Positions 30,145 through 38,351 of a stretch of 44,403 nt of DNA are shown here, piece after piece; position 1 is the first letter of the stretch; every line of letters starts with the position of its first letter. A program made the position numbers and the translations under genes. The DNA lies in the IMG/VR virus record IMGVR_UViG_3300046809_000351, positions 1 to 44,403 of that record. One strand, given 5' to 3'. Under the pieces are notes generated by a model that had not been told where the DNA came from, did no database searches, and was given only the letters and a program-made list of their open reading frames with translations. This DNA is from a virus.

Positions 30145-33100
30145 TCTACAACTCTTGGCGTTCATATTGGCTGGGATGCGAACCTCGCAGACCAGTATGT
30201 GAAGTACTCCGACGTGTCCGGCTACGTGACGCAGGTGGATACGCAGCGGGGCCGCTCGACCGAGCTGGACGACATCCAGACCGGTACCGCCTCGATCGTG
30301 CTCGACAACTCGGACGGCCGGTTTACCCCGGGCCGGGCCTACGGCAAGGAACTGCTTCCGGACAACGTCCGGACTTCGACCGGATGGAACAGCAACACCA
30401 CAGGGTTCACGGCGGGGACGAACACGACCCTGAGTTCGGCCACCGCGCACACGCTGAATTGGTCGGCCAGCCTCAAGGCCGTTGTGTCCGCAGGCGTAGC
30501 GGGCAACCGCATCGTCAGGACTTCGGCGGTCCCGGTGACTCCGGGACTCCAGTACCGGGCTGCGGTGATGTCGATGGCGCTCTCGGGAGCGCTTCAGGCT
30601 CAGGCTGCAATCCGGTTCTACGACTCTTCCGGGAATGACCTCGGCAACGGCACCGACTACGACACGACATGGAAGCAGTACGCCGATGTAGTCCGGGCGT
30701 CGATGCCGGTGGCCTACCACCGGATGAACGACGCCGGAGGCAACTCGTGTGCCCCGACTGCGGGGCGAGACCCGATGGTCACCTACAACGTGACGGCTGG
30801 CACCGCTGGCTCGTCGTGGGCGGCGGGCGGTACCGCTTCGGCAGGCGTGTTCAACGGGACCAGTTCCATCGCGGAGGCTTGCGGTATCCCGCTGGCCACT
30901 GTGGTGAACAACGCCGCGTCGGCTGGGACGTCTTCTGTCGAGCTGTGGTTCAACACCACCACCCCGGGCGGACTTCTGTCCGATGCTCCCTCGGCGCTGG
31001 TATCTCGTGGTTACCCCAGCCCCGTTCAGTACACAATCAGCAGCGCGGGCGCCCCAGTGACCGGCGGTGCGCTGAAGCCGCTGGTTCACATCGGCACGGA
31101 CGGCTACCTGTACTGCCAGGGCACCGTCAAGAGCACGTTTCCCGTCAATGACGGCCTGTGGCATCACCTGGTGCTCGCCGGTAGCACCTTCTACCTCGAC
31201 GGCGTCCAGTTCGGCACCGGTTCGGGTAGCGCTTCGCGCCCGGTCCTGGGCTACGCGGATTTCACGGCCTCCGGCACCTGGACGGCTCAGCCGAGTACGG
31301 GCTGGTTCAACGGCAGCATGGCGGACGTGGCGCTGTACCGCCACGCGCTGACGGCTCAGGCCGTCGCAGATCACTACCGGCATGGGGTTGCTGCGCTGCG
31401 CCCCGTGCGTTCCACGGGCAGCACGTACCCGCTTCCGTGGGGGCTCCTCACCAGTGGCGTTACGGCGCCGGCGAATGCCTTTACAGCGGCCGTCGAAGTC
31501 GTCTCGGCCAACGCGGGAACCTTCTACTTCGACTCGTTCTCTCTGCGGCAGGTGTCACCGTTCTACGGCCGTATCCGGCCGCGTCGGCGGGTCCGCGTGT
31601 TCGCTACGACCGGCCAGAACCTCATGCCTCCGGGCCTGAACCTCGGCTATCAGACGTACAGCGGCATCCCCGCCGGGGTGGATGACAACGAAACCGGGAC
31701 GTGGATTCTCGCGAGCGGAACGAACCTGGGGTTCGACCCATCGACCGGCGTGACAACGTATTCCGCTAACTCGAACACCGTGTCGGGGCTCTCGCTCTAT
31801 GGGCCGTCAGGGAACGGGATTTCGGTCCCGTGGATGTTGCTGCCGGGGAACACCTACACGTTCAAGGCGCAAGTTGCATGCTGGCGGTTTGCCACGAACA
31901 GCACAGGCGTAACCATAGGCATTAACACGACCGTGAACTCTCAGCCGGGTTCTTCTACGTACTTCAACGGGTCAGTTCCGGTCCAGTCGATTGCGAAGGG
32001 GGATGTTTCCTGGAAGACGGTTTCGTGGACGTTCACCATCCCGACGACATACACGCAGCCCGAGTTTCTTCTCACGGTTACCACTTCCGAAACCGTGTCG
32101 TCGGGCACCTATGCGTGGCAGTGTGCGCTGAGGAACCTTCAACTGATCGATGTCACTAACGGTCAGACCATCCCGGCCTATCAGGCTGGCGATGCGACCA
32201 TGCCGGTTTTCGTCGGCGTCGCGGACAAGTGGGAATCCACCACGGAGTATGAGGGCGTGGCGCAGGTTCAACTGTCGTGCTCTGACATGATGCGGGCTCT
32301 CGGCGAGTCTCAGATGTCTAGTGCGCCTGCGTCGTTGGGGTTCCGGCCCGACTGGAACTGTCTCGGCTCTTGGGACCTCAGCCAACAGCTAGACACCATT
32401 GGCGACGTGGCGAACTTCGCTCCGAATCAGCTCATGGGCACGGCCTTGCTCTATACGGCTAATACGGCCGAAGTGAACAACATGTTCATCAGCGAGAACC
32501 CGAACGTGAGTCTTGCGGGGCGCTACTTGCCAAACGGCAACGGCGGCATCAACTTCCAAACAGGGCTTGCCCAATACTTGCTTTCCTTCGGGAAGCTTGC
32601 GGCAAAGGGTTCGGTTGAGTTCTGGTTCCGGCCTTACAGCAACTCGGGGACTGCCGACACTTGGACCGGCGGCGACAACCTGATGTGTGGGTCCGGGCCG
32701 TTCCTGAGCATGTACTACAACGGCAGCATCGGCCAGGTTTCATGCGGCTGGAACGGCCGCAAGGCATCCTCGGCGCTGGTCTCGGGCTCGAACCCGCAAA
32801 ACCAGATGTTGCGCGGCGGGCACGTCGCCATAGAGGTCACCACCTCGGGCGGCGCGTCGCCTACGGCTACGGTGAAAGTCTTCTACAACGGGACATTGGT
32901 CGTCACGTCTAGCGGCGAGTCGTTCGGCCCGGTTGCCGAGCAGTACAACGGCCAGTATTCGGCGTTCTCCATCGGGGGTGACCGCAACTTTACCGACCCG
33001 ATAACGTCGGTTTCGCTGGCGCAGTTCTGCGGCGAGATCTACGCACCGGCCATGTACGGGAATACCGGCATGGATTGGGCAACCAGGGTCAACCTGTTCT

Positions 33101-33867
33101 CTGTCTCGGTCGGCAATGCCGTCAATACTCCGGTGAACAACGGCAGCGTCATCACCGCGACGCAAACCCAACTGCCTTGGATCGTCGCGGCCTCGGGCAT
33201 GCCTCTTCCGATCACTACCGGTTCCGCGTCTTCGCCCGCCGATGTGCCGGTCTTCAGCGGCGGTACCGGGCTTGACGCGTTCAAGGCGCAGGCCGCACAG
33301 ACCATGGGCATGGTCGTGTTCAACCGGTACGGCGCTCTAGCGATTCAAGACAGTTCGTTCCGGCAGTCCGGGAACGACGTGTATTCGTTCGACTGTACTG
33401 GGGCCACCGGGCCGGATAGCGCAATGCTGTACGTGAACGACATCGACCGGACTTGGACCTCTGTTCAGCTCAATGGCGATAACGGATCGACCACATGGAA
33501 CTCTTTCGCCGGGTGGTCTCAGTACGGATGGCACCAGCAAGCGCAGAACGTTCAGAACGTAACTGCCGCGACCGGCGGCTACGCGTGGGGCTTCCTGGCG
33601 AACTATCTGCAACCCACTGCGCGTATCGACTCGGCATCGTTCACCGTGAACAACAACGCTTTGGCCGCTACGGCGCTTCTGGTGGATATCGGTTCGCATG
33701 TTCAGTTCCTAGACCTCCCCGACAACGCTCCGGGTGACGGCCCCTATGGGGCGTACATGTGTTGGGTGGAGTCGGTGAAGGTTTCGGCGCAAGCCCAGGG
33801 CGGCGTGATTGTGCCAACGGTTCAGGTCACGCTCTCCCCGGACTTCACCTATGTACCAATCATGTAA
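30142..33867 (+). CDS. Giant tail tip/fibre protein with LamG and CBM-like domains
   Basis: 1241 residues. Residues 1-75 look like a tail base domain (YVTQVDTQRGRSTELDDIQTG, ASIVLDNSDGRFTPG). A CBM-like beta sandwich begins near 80, is interrupted at about 180-430 by a LamG/concanavalin-like domain (SVELWFNTTT, LWHHLVLAG, STFYLDG, GSMADVALYRHALTAQAV) and resumes with AFTAAVEVVSANAGTFYFDSFSL. A second CBM-like region and a second LamG domain (SVEFWFRPYS, VKVFYNGTLVV) follow, then a C-terminal part ending VQVTLSPDFTYV. It probably joins distal tail and receptor-binding functions, since no other tail genes follow. Confidence 0.85.
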   Translation: MSTTLGVHIGWDANLADQYVKYSDVSGYVTQVDTQRGRSTELDDIQTGTASIVLDNSDGRFTPGRAYGKELLPDNVRTSTGWNSNTTGFTAGTNTTLSSATAHTLNWSASLKAVVSAGVAGNRIVRTSAVPVTPGLQYRAAVMSMALSGALQAQAAIRFYDSSGNDLGNGTDYDTTWKQYADVVRASMPVAYHRMNDAGGNSCAPTAGRDPMVTYNVTAGTAGSSWAAGGTASAGVFNGTSSIAEACGIPLATVVNNAASAGTSSVELWFNTTTPGGLLSDAPSALVSRGYPSPVQYTISSAGAPVTGGALKPLVHIGTDGYLYCQGTVKSTFPVNDGLWHHLVLAGSTFYLDGVQFGTGSGSASRPVLGYADFTASGTWTAQPSTGWFNGSMADVALYRHALTAQAVADHYRHGVAALRPVRSTGSTYPLPWGLLTSGVTAPANAFTAAVEVVSANAGTFYFDSFSLRQVSPFYGRIRPRRRVRVFATTGQNLMPPGLNLGYQTYSGIPAGVDDNETGTWILASGTNLGFDPSTGVTTYSANSNTVSGLSLYGPSGNGISVPWMLLPGNTYTFKAQVACWRFATNSTGVTIGINTTVNSQPGSSTYFNGSVPVQSIAKGDVSWKTVSWTFTIPTTYTQPEFLLTVTTSETVSSGTYAWQCALRNLQLIDVTNGQTIPAYQAGDATMPVFVGVADKWESTTEYEGVAQVQLSCSDMMRALGESQMSSAPASLGFRPDWNCLGSWDLSQQLDTIGDVANFAPNQLMGTALLYTANTAEVNNMFISENPNVSLAGRYLPNGNGGINFQTGLAQYLLSFGKLAAKGSVEFWFRPYSNSGTADTWTGGDNLMCGSGPFLSMYYNGSIGQVSCGWNGRKASSALVSGSNPQNQMLRGGHVAIEVTTSGGASPTATVKVFYNGTLVVTSSGESFGPVAEQYNGQYSAFSIGGDRNFTDPITSVSLAQFCGEIYAPAMYGNTGMDWATRVNLFSVSVGNAVNTPVNNGSVITATQTQLPWIVAASGMPLPITTGSASSPADVPVFSGGTGLDAFKAQAAQTMGMVVFNRYGALAIQDSSFRQSGNDVYSFDCTGATGPDSAMLYVNDIDRTWTSVQLNGDNGSTTWNSFAGWSQYGWHQQAQNVQNVTAATGGYAWGFLANYLQPTARIDSASFTVNNNALAATALLVDIGSHVQFLDLPDNAPGDGPYGAYMCWVESVKVSAQAQGGVIVPTVQVTLSPDFTYVPIM
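31467..31487 (+). promoter_or_regulatory. Dispersed operator-like site 25
   Basis: GCCGGC at 31467-31472 and CCTTTACAGC at 31478-31487, in the tail protein gene where the CBM-like domain resumes. Confidence 0.55.
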
Positions 33868-33876
33868 GGGGGGGCC

Positions 33877-34167
33877 TTGTCTTACGAGGGGCTGATATCG
33901 ACTGCGGCGCTTATCGCGGGCGGTCTTGGCATTGGCTCGGGCGCACGGGCCCGTGTGAAGGCCGCTGCGCAGGTCGCGACCACTGAAGTGTGGCGCGAGG
34001 AGGCGGAGGCGCAGAAGGCGCGTGGTGACCGCCTTGAGGCGGCTGTGCATGAGCTGACGGCGGAGGTCACTTCGCTGCGCGGCGAGATCCGGCGTCTGAC
34101 CGGCGTGCTTCGGAAGATCGCTCCGGAGCTGATTACTGACAACGGGGGGTTTGATGACGACGACTGA
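33877..34167 (+). CDS. Membrane-anchored coiled-coil protein of the lysis region
   Basis: 96 residues from TTG with GGGGGG upstream. An N-terminal hydrophobic stretch (LISTAALIAGGLGIGSG) is followed by a long charged coiled coil (EEAEAQKARGDRLEAAVHELTAEVTSLRGEIRRL) and an acidic end. The shape fits a phage membrane protein beside endolysin, for example a holin partner; it might also be a minor virion part. Confidence 0.65.
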   Translation: MSYEGLISTAALIAGGLGIGSGARARVKAAAQVATTEVWREEAEAQKARGDRLEAAVHELTAEVTSLRGEIRRLTGVLRKIAPELITDNGGFDDDD

Positions 34168-35101
34168 GACTGTTCTCAACGTCGCTAGGGGGCAGGTCGG
34201 CACGGTCGAGAATTCGGCCGGCGACACGCTTTACAGCGACTGGTACGGGGACCCGGACGGCTCTTGGTGCGACATGTTCGTGTCATGGGTGGGTGCTACC
34301 GCCGGAGCGGCTGACATCATCGGCCGCTTCGCGTGGACCCCGTCTCACGTCGAGTGGTTCAAGGGCCGGGGCCAGTGGGGCAAGACGCCGAAGGTCGGCG
34401 CGATCGTGTTCTTCGACTGGAACCGCGACGGGGAGGCCGATCACGTCGGCATCGTGGAGACGGTCAACCCGAACGGCTCCATCGGCACGATCGAGGGCAA
34501 CTCCACGAATCCTTCGGGAGGCAGGTTCGGGGTGTTCCGCCACACGGAGTGGCCCGGTGACGTCCTGGGCTACGGCTACCCGGCATATGACGCCGTGGGC
34601 AACGTGACCGCTGGGGCTCCGAAGACGTACAAGGTCCGCAAGGGCGATACCTTGTTCGGCATCGCGGCCGTCCTGGGCGTGTCCCTGTCGGCTCTGCTGG
34701 CGGCAAACCCTGGCCCGGCGGCCCACCCGACCACGCTTCAGCCGGGCACCGTGCTTCAGGTCCCGCAGGCTACGGCCCCGGTCACTCCGGGACCGACTGT
34801 AAAGCCTCCGGCCAAGCCGACTACGCCGAAGCCTCCGGCTCCCGTGAGCAAGCCTCCGGCTCCGCCGACCAGCCCCGCTCACACGCGGGTGCTGTCCTAC
34901 GGCATGTCTGGTGACGACGTGCGGCACCTTCAGCAGTGCCTAGCCGATCGGGGATACCGGCAGCCGGTCACCGGCTGGTTCGGCCCAATCACGTCCGCGA
35001 ACGTGCATTACTTCCTCAGCCTTCGGTCGTGGCTGTGGAACACGGGCGGCCCGGACTTGACTGCCGGGCCGCTGACTCAGGCCGCAGTCTGCAAGTTCTA
35101 A
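34154..35101 (+). CDS. Endolysin: CHAP, LysM and peptidoglycan-binding domains
   Basis: 315 residues from ATG 34154 (six G bases four upstream). An N-terminal CHAP-type amidase/peptidase has Cys in GSWCDMFVSWVG, His in EADHVGIVE and Asn in IEGNS. A LysM domain follows (TYKVRKGDTLFGIAAVLGVSLSALLAANP to GTVLQVP). Then come a Pro/Lys-rich linker with PAPVSKPPAPP-type repeats and a C-terminal PG_binding_1 domain (LSYGMSGDDVRHLQQCLADRGY). Cuts cell-wall peptide bonds at lysis. Two wall-binding modules are more than usual. Confidence 0.94.
   Translation: MTTTETVLNVARGQVGTVENSAGDTLYSDWYGDPDGSWCDMFVSWVGATAGAADIIGRFAWTPSHVEWFKGRGQWGKTPKVGAIVFFDWNRDGEADHVGIVETVNPNGSIGTIEGNSTNPSGGRFGVFRHTEWPGDVLGYGYPAYDAVGNVTAGAPKTYKVRKGDTLFGIAAVLGVSLSALLAANPGPAAHPTTLQPGTVLQVPQATAPVTPGPTVKPPAKPTTPKPPAPVSKPPAPPTSPAHTRVLSYGMSGDDVRHLQQCLADRGYRQPVTGWFGPITSANVHYFLSLRSWLWNTGGPDLTAGPLTQAAVCKF
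34216..34237 (+). promoter_or_regulatory. Dispersed operator-like site 26
   Basis: GGCCGGC at 34216-34222 and GCTTTACAGC at 34228-34237, near the start of the endolysin gene (codons TLYSD). Confidence 0.75.
34796..34805 (-). promoter_or_regulatory. Dispersed operator-like site 27 (weak)
   Basis: ACTGTAAAGC in the endolysin linker; flanks poor. Confidence 0.35.
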
Positions 35102-35117
35102 CCCGAGGGGGAATCTG

Positions 35118-35492
35118 ATGAACCTGTCTCTGTTCAAGTTCAAGGCCGCAACTGAGCCGGTCTGGGTAGTTCAGGGCCTCTCGGCCCTGGTGTCGATCGG
35201 TTCCGCTGTCGCGGGTGGGGATGACTGGCGGTCCTACATTCCCGCTCTGCTCACTGCGGCGTCGGCGCCGCTTCTGCGGTCTCGGGTCGTGCCGATCCAG
35301 AAGGCGGCCGACCTGGTGAATGTCGCGCTTCACACTCCGGCGCCGGGCGGCGGCCCGGTCATCGTGGAGGACGTGAAGGCCACCGTGAAGGACGCCGAGA
35401 AGACCATCCAGGACGTCATGGCGACTGCGCGCACGTCCGGCCTGACGGCTTCGACTCCGTCAGGCCCGGTTGTGCTGCCTCCGCAGAGCTAA
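35118..35492 (+). CDS. Holin-like small membrane protein
   Basis: 124 residues from ATG with GAGGGGG upstream. Two moderately hydrophobic segments (EPVWVVQGLSALVSIGSAVAG and YIPALLTAASAPLL) precede a charged C-terminal tail (DVKATVKDAEKTIQDVM). Small proteins of this build follow the endolysin in many Streptomyces phages and are annotated as holins. Membrane segments are short, so the call is moderate. Last gene of the late operon. Confidence 0.65.
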   Translation: MNLSLFKFKAATEPVWVVQGLSALVSIGSAVAGGDDWRSYIPALLTAASAPLLRSRVVPIQKAADLVNVALHTPAPGGGPVIVEDVKATVKDAEKTIQDVMATARTSGLTASTPSGPVVLPPQS

Positions 35493-35522
35493 CCGCGGAG
35501 CGCTTTACAGCGCTCGGCCGGC
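35493..35522 (+). promoter_or_regulatory. Dispersed operator-like site 28
   Basis: CCGCGG at 35493-35498, GCTTTACAGC at 35502-35511 and GGCCGGC at 35516-35522, after the last late gene. Full 30-base form. Confidence 0.82.
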
Positions 35523-35535
35523 TTGCAACGGGAAA

Positions 35536-35565
35536 CCCCCGGCCCTTCGGGGCCGGGGGCTCTTT
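35536..35565 (+). terminator. Terminator of the late operon
   Basis: CCCCCGGCC / GGCCGGGGG hairpin followed by CTCTTTG. Confidence 0.88.
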
Positions 35566-35566
35566 G

Positions 35567-35607
35567 TGTTTCATGCTTGACACGTTCTCTGTCAAGGATG
35601 CTACAGT
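35567..35607 (+). promoter_or_regulatory. Extended-box promoter P35.6 with operator palindrome
   Basis: TGTTTCATGCTTGACA (35567-35582), 19-base spacer, -10 TACAGT (35602-35607). CTTGACA and TGTCAAG form an inverted repeat. Transcribes toward and against the integrase gene end. Confidence 0.82.
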
Positions 35608-35645
35608 TGCGGACGTTCCCGCAGGTCAAACGTAAGGAGGCAGTT

Positions 35646-35810
35646 GTGGCTAGGGCGTCAGATGCTCAGGTCCGGGCGTGGGCTCAAGCTCAGTTGGACC
35701 GTCTTGGCCCTCCGTCTCCGGAGTCGGTGCGCCGTACACAGGAACTTTGGTCCGCGATGGGACGACCCGGCCGGGGTCGTAGTTCGCACCGCGACTCTTC
35801 GCAGGCTTGA
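35646..35810 (+). CDS. 54-residue protein antisense to the integrase 3' end
   Basis: GTG 35646 preceded by a perfect AAGGAGG, 38 bases after a consensus -10. The peptide (MARASDAQVRAWAQAQLDRL, ending in an Arg/Ser-rich tail) has one amphipathic helix and no known domain. Almost the whole gene lies opposite the last 160 bases of the integrase gene. The strong signals make expression likely, so its transcript would also be antisense to int mRNA. Confidence 0.72.
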   Translation: MARASDAQVRAWAQAQLDRLGPPSPESVRRTQELWSAMGRPGRGRSSHRDSSQA

Positions 35811-37179
35811 TCAGGATGGTGGGGAACTGAGAGGCGATCAGCGATCGCCTCTCTTCCATTTCCAGGTCTTCCCACGGCTTGCCCCCGAGGTAGGTTGCCG
35901 TCTCTTCGCGCAGGTCTTCCGCGCGCAGCCGGTCAAGCTCGTCCATGGCTTCCGCCTTGCGCGCCTGGAGCGGCGCCAGAGCGGCCGAGATGAACTCAGC
36001 GGGGAGTTCCCCGGCGCCGAACTGCGCCCCGAGGGCGGCGATCTCCGCTGATGCCTGCTCTAGCCGCTGCTGGGCGGCGCTGATGAGCCCGGCGTGATCA
36101 ACGCTCTCAACCGGCCGGTTTATGTGTTGCAGCCGGAACAGCTCGATTACGTACCGGTCCGTCTCAGGGCCGTTGATGTTCACCCGGCCACAAGAGCGCC
36201 GAGACGCGCCCGGCGCCGGGCACTTGTACGTGAAGCTGCCTTTGTGGGCGTTGCCGTACAGCGTGCCGAAGCAGAGGCCGCACTGAAGAATCCCTGACAG
36301 CAGATACTTTTTTGTGCCCCGCGCGCCGGTACTGCGCCACACGTTGCGGCCACTCTGAGGCGCCAGCGCCTCAACCACCTTGCGGTGTTCCTCGGGGGTG
36401 AGGATCGGCTTCCACTGGCCTCGTACCCGCTGCCCATCGGCGTCGTGAAGGGGCTTCCCGCGAAGGTTCCTGAACCCGGCTAGCCGCTCGTTCAACAGGG
36501 TGGCTTTGGCCGTGGAGTAGACCCACGGGTTGCCCTGTACGGTCTTGAACCCGGCCTCGTTCCACTCGGTCACGATCTGCCACACTGACGCGCCTTTGAT
36601 GACCTTCTCGGCGGCGTCCTTGATCAGCCCGGCCTCAAACGGGTCCAGGTCGATCCTGTTGGCCGCCCATCCGGCGCTTCGCCACCCGCCTACCGCCTGG
36701 CCTTCCATGGCCTGTTCGAGGTGCTTCCGCCTGACGCGACGGGCCGTGTCCATGCTGGCTTTGTTGGCGAATGCCACCATGACGCGGGCCATGGTGATGC
36801 CGTCCGGGGTCATCAAATTGATGTCGCCTTGGACTGTGGCGAACACAAGATCGGGGTTCGTGGTGAAGATATCCAAAGCCCGTTCAAGGTCTTTTGGCTG
36901 CCGGGCGAACCGGTCTAGGTCGTAGACGATGACGCCACCTATGACCCCGGCCTCAAGGTCGTTCATCATGCGTTCCCACTCGGGGCGCCGTACGCCGCGC
37001 TTGAAAGCGGATACGTCGTTGTCTATGTAGCGGTGGGCCTCGCTGACGGGCCAGTCGCGCAGGGCGGCCACGGTGTCACAGTCTGCGATCTGGCGCTTTA
37101 CGCCCTTGGCCTGCTCCTCCCAGTCGTCGGACATGCGGGCGTACTCGCCTACGGGCTTGATCGGTTTCACATGGTGCAT
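35650..37179 (-). CDS. int: Large serine integrase
   Basis: 509 residues from ATG 37179 (GGGAG five bases upstream). The catalytic domain has the active Ser in EYARMSDD (Ser17), KRQIADC, and the YDLDRFARQPKDLE motif. The recombinase domain follows, then a zinc ribbon (CGLCFGTLYGN to CGRVNI) and a coiled coil (QQRLEQASAEIAALGAQF) before a C-terminal zinc-free tail. It integrates the phage between attP and attB without host factors. A 52-base palindrome starts 25 bases upstream and is the likely attP. Confidence 0.96.
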   Translation of the reverse strand: MHHVKPIKPVGEYARMSDDWEEQAKGVKRQIADCDTVAALRDWPVSEAHRYIDNDVSAFKRGVRRPEWERMMNDLEAGVIGGVIVYDLDRFARQPKDLERALDIFTTNPDLVFATVQGDINLMTPDGITMARVMVAFANKASMDTARRVRRKHLEQAMEGQAVGGWRSAGWAANRIDLDPFEAGLIKDAAEKVIKGASVWQIVTEWNEAGFKTVQGNPWVYSTAKATLLNERLAGFRNLRGKPLHDADGQRVRGQWKPILTPEEHRKVVEALAPQSGRNVWRSTGARGTKKYLLSGILQCGLCFGTLYGNAHKGSFTYKCPAPGASRRSCGRVNINGPETDRYVIELFRLQHINRPVESVDHAGLISAAQQRLEQASAEIAALGAQFGAGELPAEFISAALAPLQARKAEAMDELDRLRAEDLREETATYLGGKPWEDLEMEERRSLIASQFPTILIKPAKSRGANYDPGRVVPSRTKVPVYGAPTPETEGQDGPTELEPTPGPEHLTP

Positions 37180-37203
37180 GCTAGCTCCCTGACCAGGGAC
37201 TCT

Positions 37204-37255
37204 AGATAGTGGGTAACGTCTTCAATGCAACCATTGAAGGTGTTAGCCACCATCT
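37204..37255. other. attP: Candidate attP (imperfect palindrome centred at 37229/37230)
   Basis: Two 24-base arms match at 20 positions (arm pattern AGATnGTGGnTAACnnCTTCAATG) around a CAAC centre. The central AA dinucleotide is non-palindromic, as needed for directional serine recombination. Size (about 50 bp), symmetry and place just upstream of int all match known attP sites. Confidence 0.75.
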
Positions 37256-37593
37256 CTGACGTGGCAGACGGTAGCAGGGTGCCCACGCCCCGAGCAACGC
37301 GATGCTTTACAGCTCGTGGCCGGCGCTCACGCCCGCCTCACACTCTCTTTGCTGATCCTTTGCAGTGGGACCGGAAGGTCACCTCCGGTTGAGGGATGCG
37401 CCCGTTACTGGACGGGCGGTCTAGCTACGCCATCGGGTCACTGACCTGCGGAAATGTCCTACGCTAGGGCTGATTACTCACTTGCTACAGAGTGTAACAA
37501 TTTACCTGTGTAAACCTCAGGGCATTGTTTTGTGTGTCAACCATTTGCCCCTTGACCTGCGGCGGGGGGTTTGGTCAGGCGCGGCGCCCTGGC
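37256..37593. other. Intergenic region between attP and repressor candidate
   Basis: No gene seen. Holds operator-like site 29, a CGCCCGT/ACGGGCG hairpin (37398-37417), and an AT-rich stretch (about 37470-37560) likely to carry lysogeny promoters. Confidence 0.45.
37304..37324 (+). promoter_or_regulatory. Dispersed operator-like site 29
   Basis: GCTTTACAGC at 37304-37313 and GGCCGGC at 37318-37324, between attP and the repressor candidate. Confidence 0.75.
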
Positions 37594-37623
37594 TTGTCAA
37601 TGATGCGCAGGTGACCCTAAAGT
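37594..37623 (+). promoter_or_regulatory. Putative promoter of the repressor candidate
   Basis: TTGTCA (37594-37599), spacer 18, TAAAGT (37618-37623), 43 bases before the ATG. Confidence 0.5.
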
Positions 37624-37665
37624 GGAATCGCCACCAGGGAACAAGTCGTAGATGGGAATTCGGAA

Positions 37666-38121
37666 ATGGCAGGCGGAGGCGCACGGGTCATCCCCGTGAC
37701 TAATAAGGAGGTCGCCGCCCTCCTGTCGGCCGGTCACACGGCGGATGAGCTTGCCGAGCGGTGGAACGTCGGGGGTCAGGCGGTTCGCCGGGCCGGACGT
37801 GCCGGGGGCTGGTCTCCAGGGCACACCACGCAGGCGAAGGTTCCTTGGCTTGGCTTGGGTCCGGCGTCTCACTCTCCGGCGGCTCGCGGCCTCCGGGCGC
37901 ACGCCCGGGTTAAGGAAGGTCAGAGGCTGACCCCCGCCAACCAGACGACGTACGACAACTGGAAAAAGAAGATGGACGCTGAGGGCTTGGTGGTCATGCG
38001 TGACCCGAAGGTCGGCCCTAACGAAGCTTCGCCCTCGGCGGGCATCCTGTACTACGCAAAGCGTAGGCCGGATACGCCAGACGATGAGTATTTTCAGTAC
38101 CCCATCGAGACCCCTGCGTAA
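37666..38121 (+). CDS. HTH protein, candidate immunity repressor
   Basis: 151 residues from ATG. The N-terminal part has a helix-turn-helix pattern (TNKEVAALLSAGHTADELAER, then WNVGGQAVRRAGRAGG). The rest is helical with a basic TTYDNWKKKMDAEG segment. It lies across attP from the integrase, has its own promoter and is followed by a strong terminator: the place and build of phage repressors in integrase-linked immunity regions. It is the best candidate to bind the dispersed GCTTTACAGC sites. No sequence family is recognised with certainty. Confidence 0.65.
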   Translation: MAGGGARVIPVTNKEVAALLSAGHTADELAERWNVGGQAVRRAGRAGGWSPGHTTQAKVPWLGLGPASHSPAARGLRAHARVKEGQRLTPANQTTYDNWKKKMDAEGLVVMRDPKVGPNEASPSAGILYYAKRRPDTPDDEYFQYPIETPA

Positions 38122-38167
38122 TCAGGCAAGCAACAGCACGAAGTGACCGACCGGTAACAAACTGGCC

Positions 38168-38200
38168 GGGCGTCCACCCCAGGTGGGCGCCCTATTTTTT
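38168..38200 (+). terminator. Terminator after repressor candidate
   Basis: GGGCGTCCACC-CCA-GGTGGGCGCCC then TATTTTTTT; the longest T-run of any terminator here. Confidence 0.92.
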
Positions 38201-38270
38201 TGTTGCGGACACCGTTGTTTTGTCTCCAGTGAGTCCCTAGTCTGGGGCTCCCCGCTTCGCCTCTACATCG

Positions 38271-38300
38271 TTGCAAAGCGTCAGTTGGGGTTAGTAGGGT
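38271..38300 (+). promoter_or_regulatory. Putative promoter of the replication region
   Basis: TTGCAA (38271-38276), spacer 18, TAGGGT (38295-38300). An alternative TTGTTT-N17-TAGTCT lies about 60 bases upstream. Confidence 0.4.
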
Positions 38301-38351
38301 GTGCTATGGGGTCGAACAGGGGTTCGAAGAACGGAGCCAGAGATTAAGACG

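Noticed and set aside
29368-31383. 671-codon open frame on the minus strand
   Set aside because: Lies opposite the tape measure and tail protein genes, Arg/His/Gly-rich without domain, no ribosome site; a GC-rich antisense shadow.
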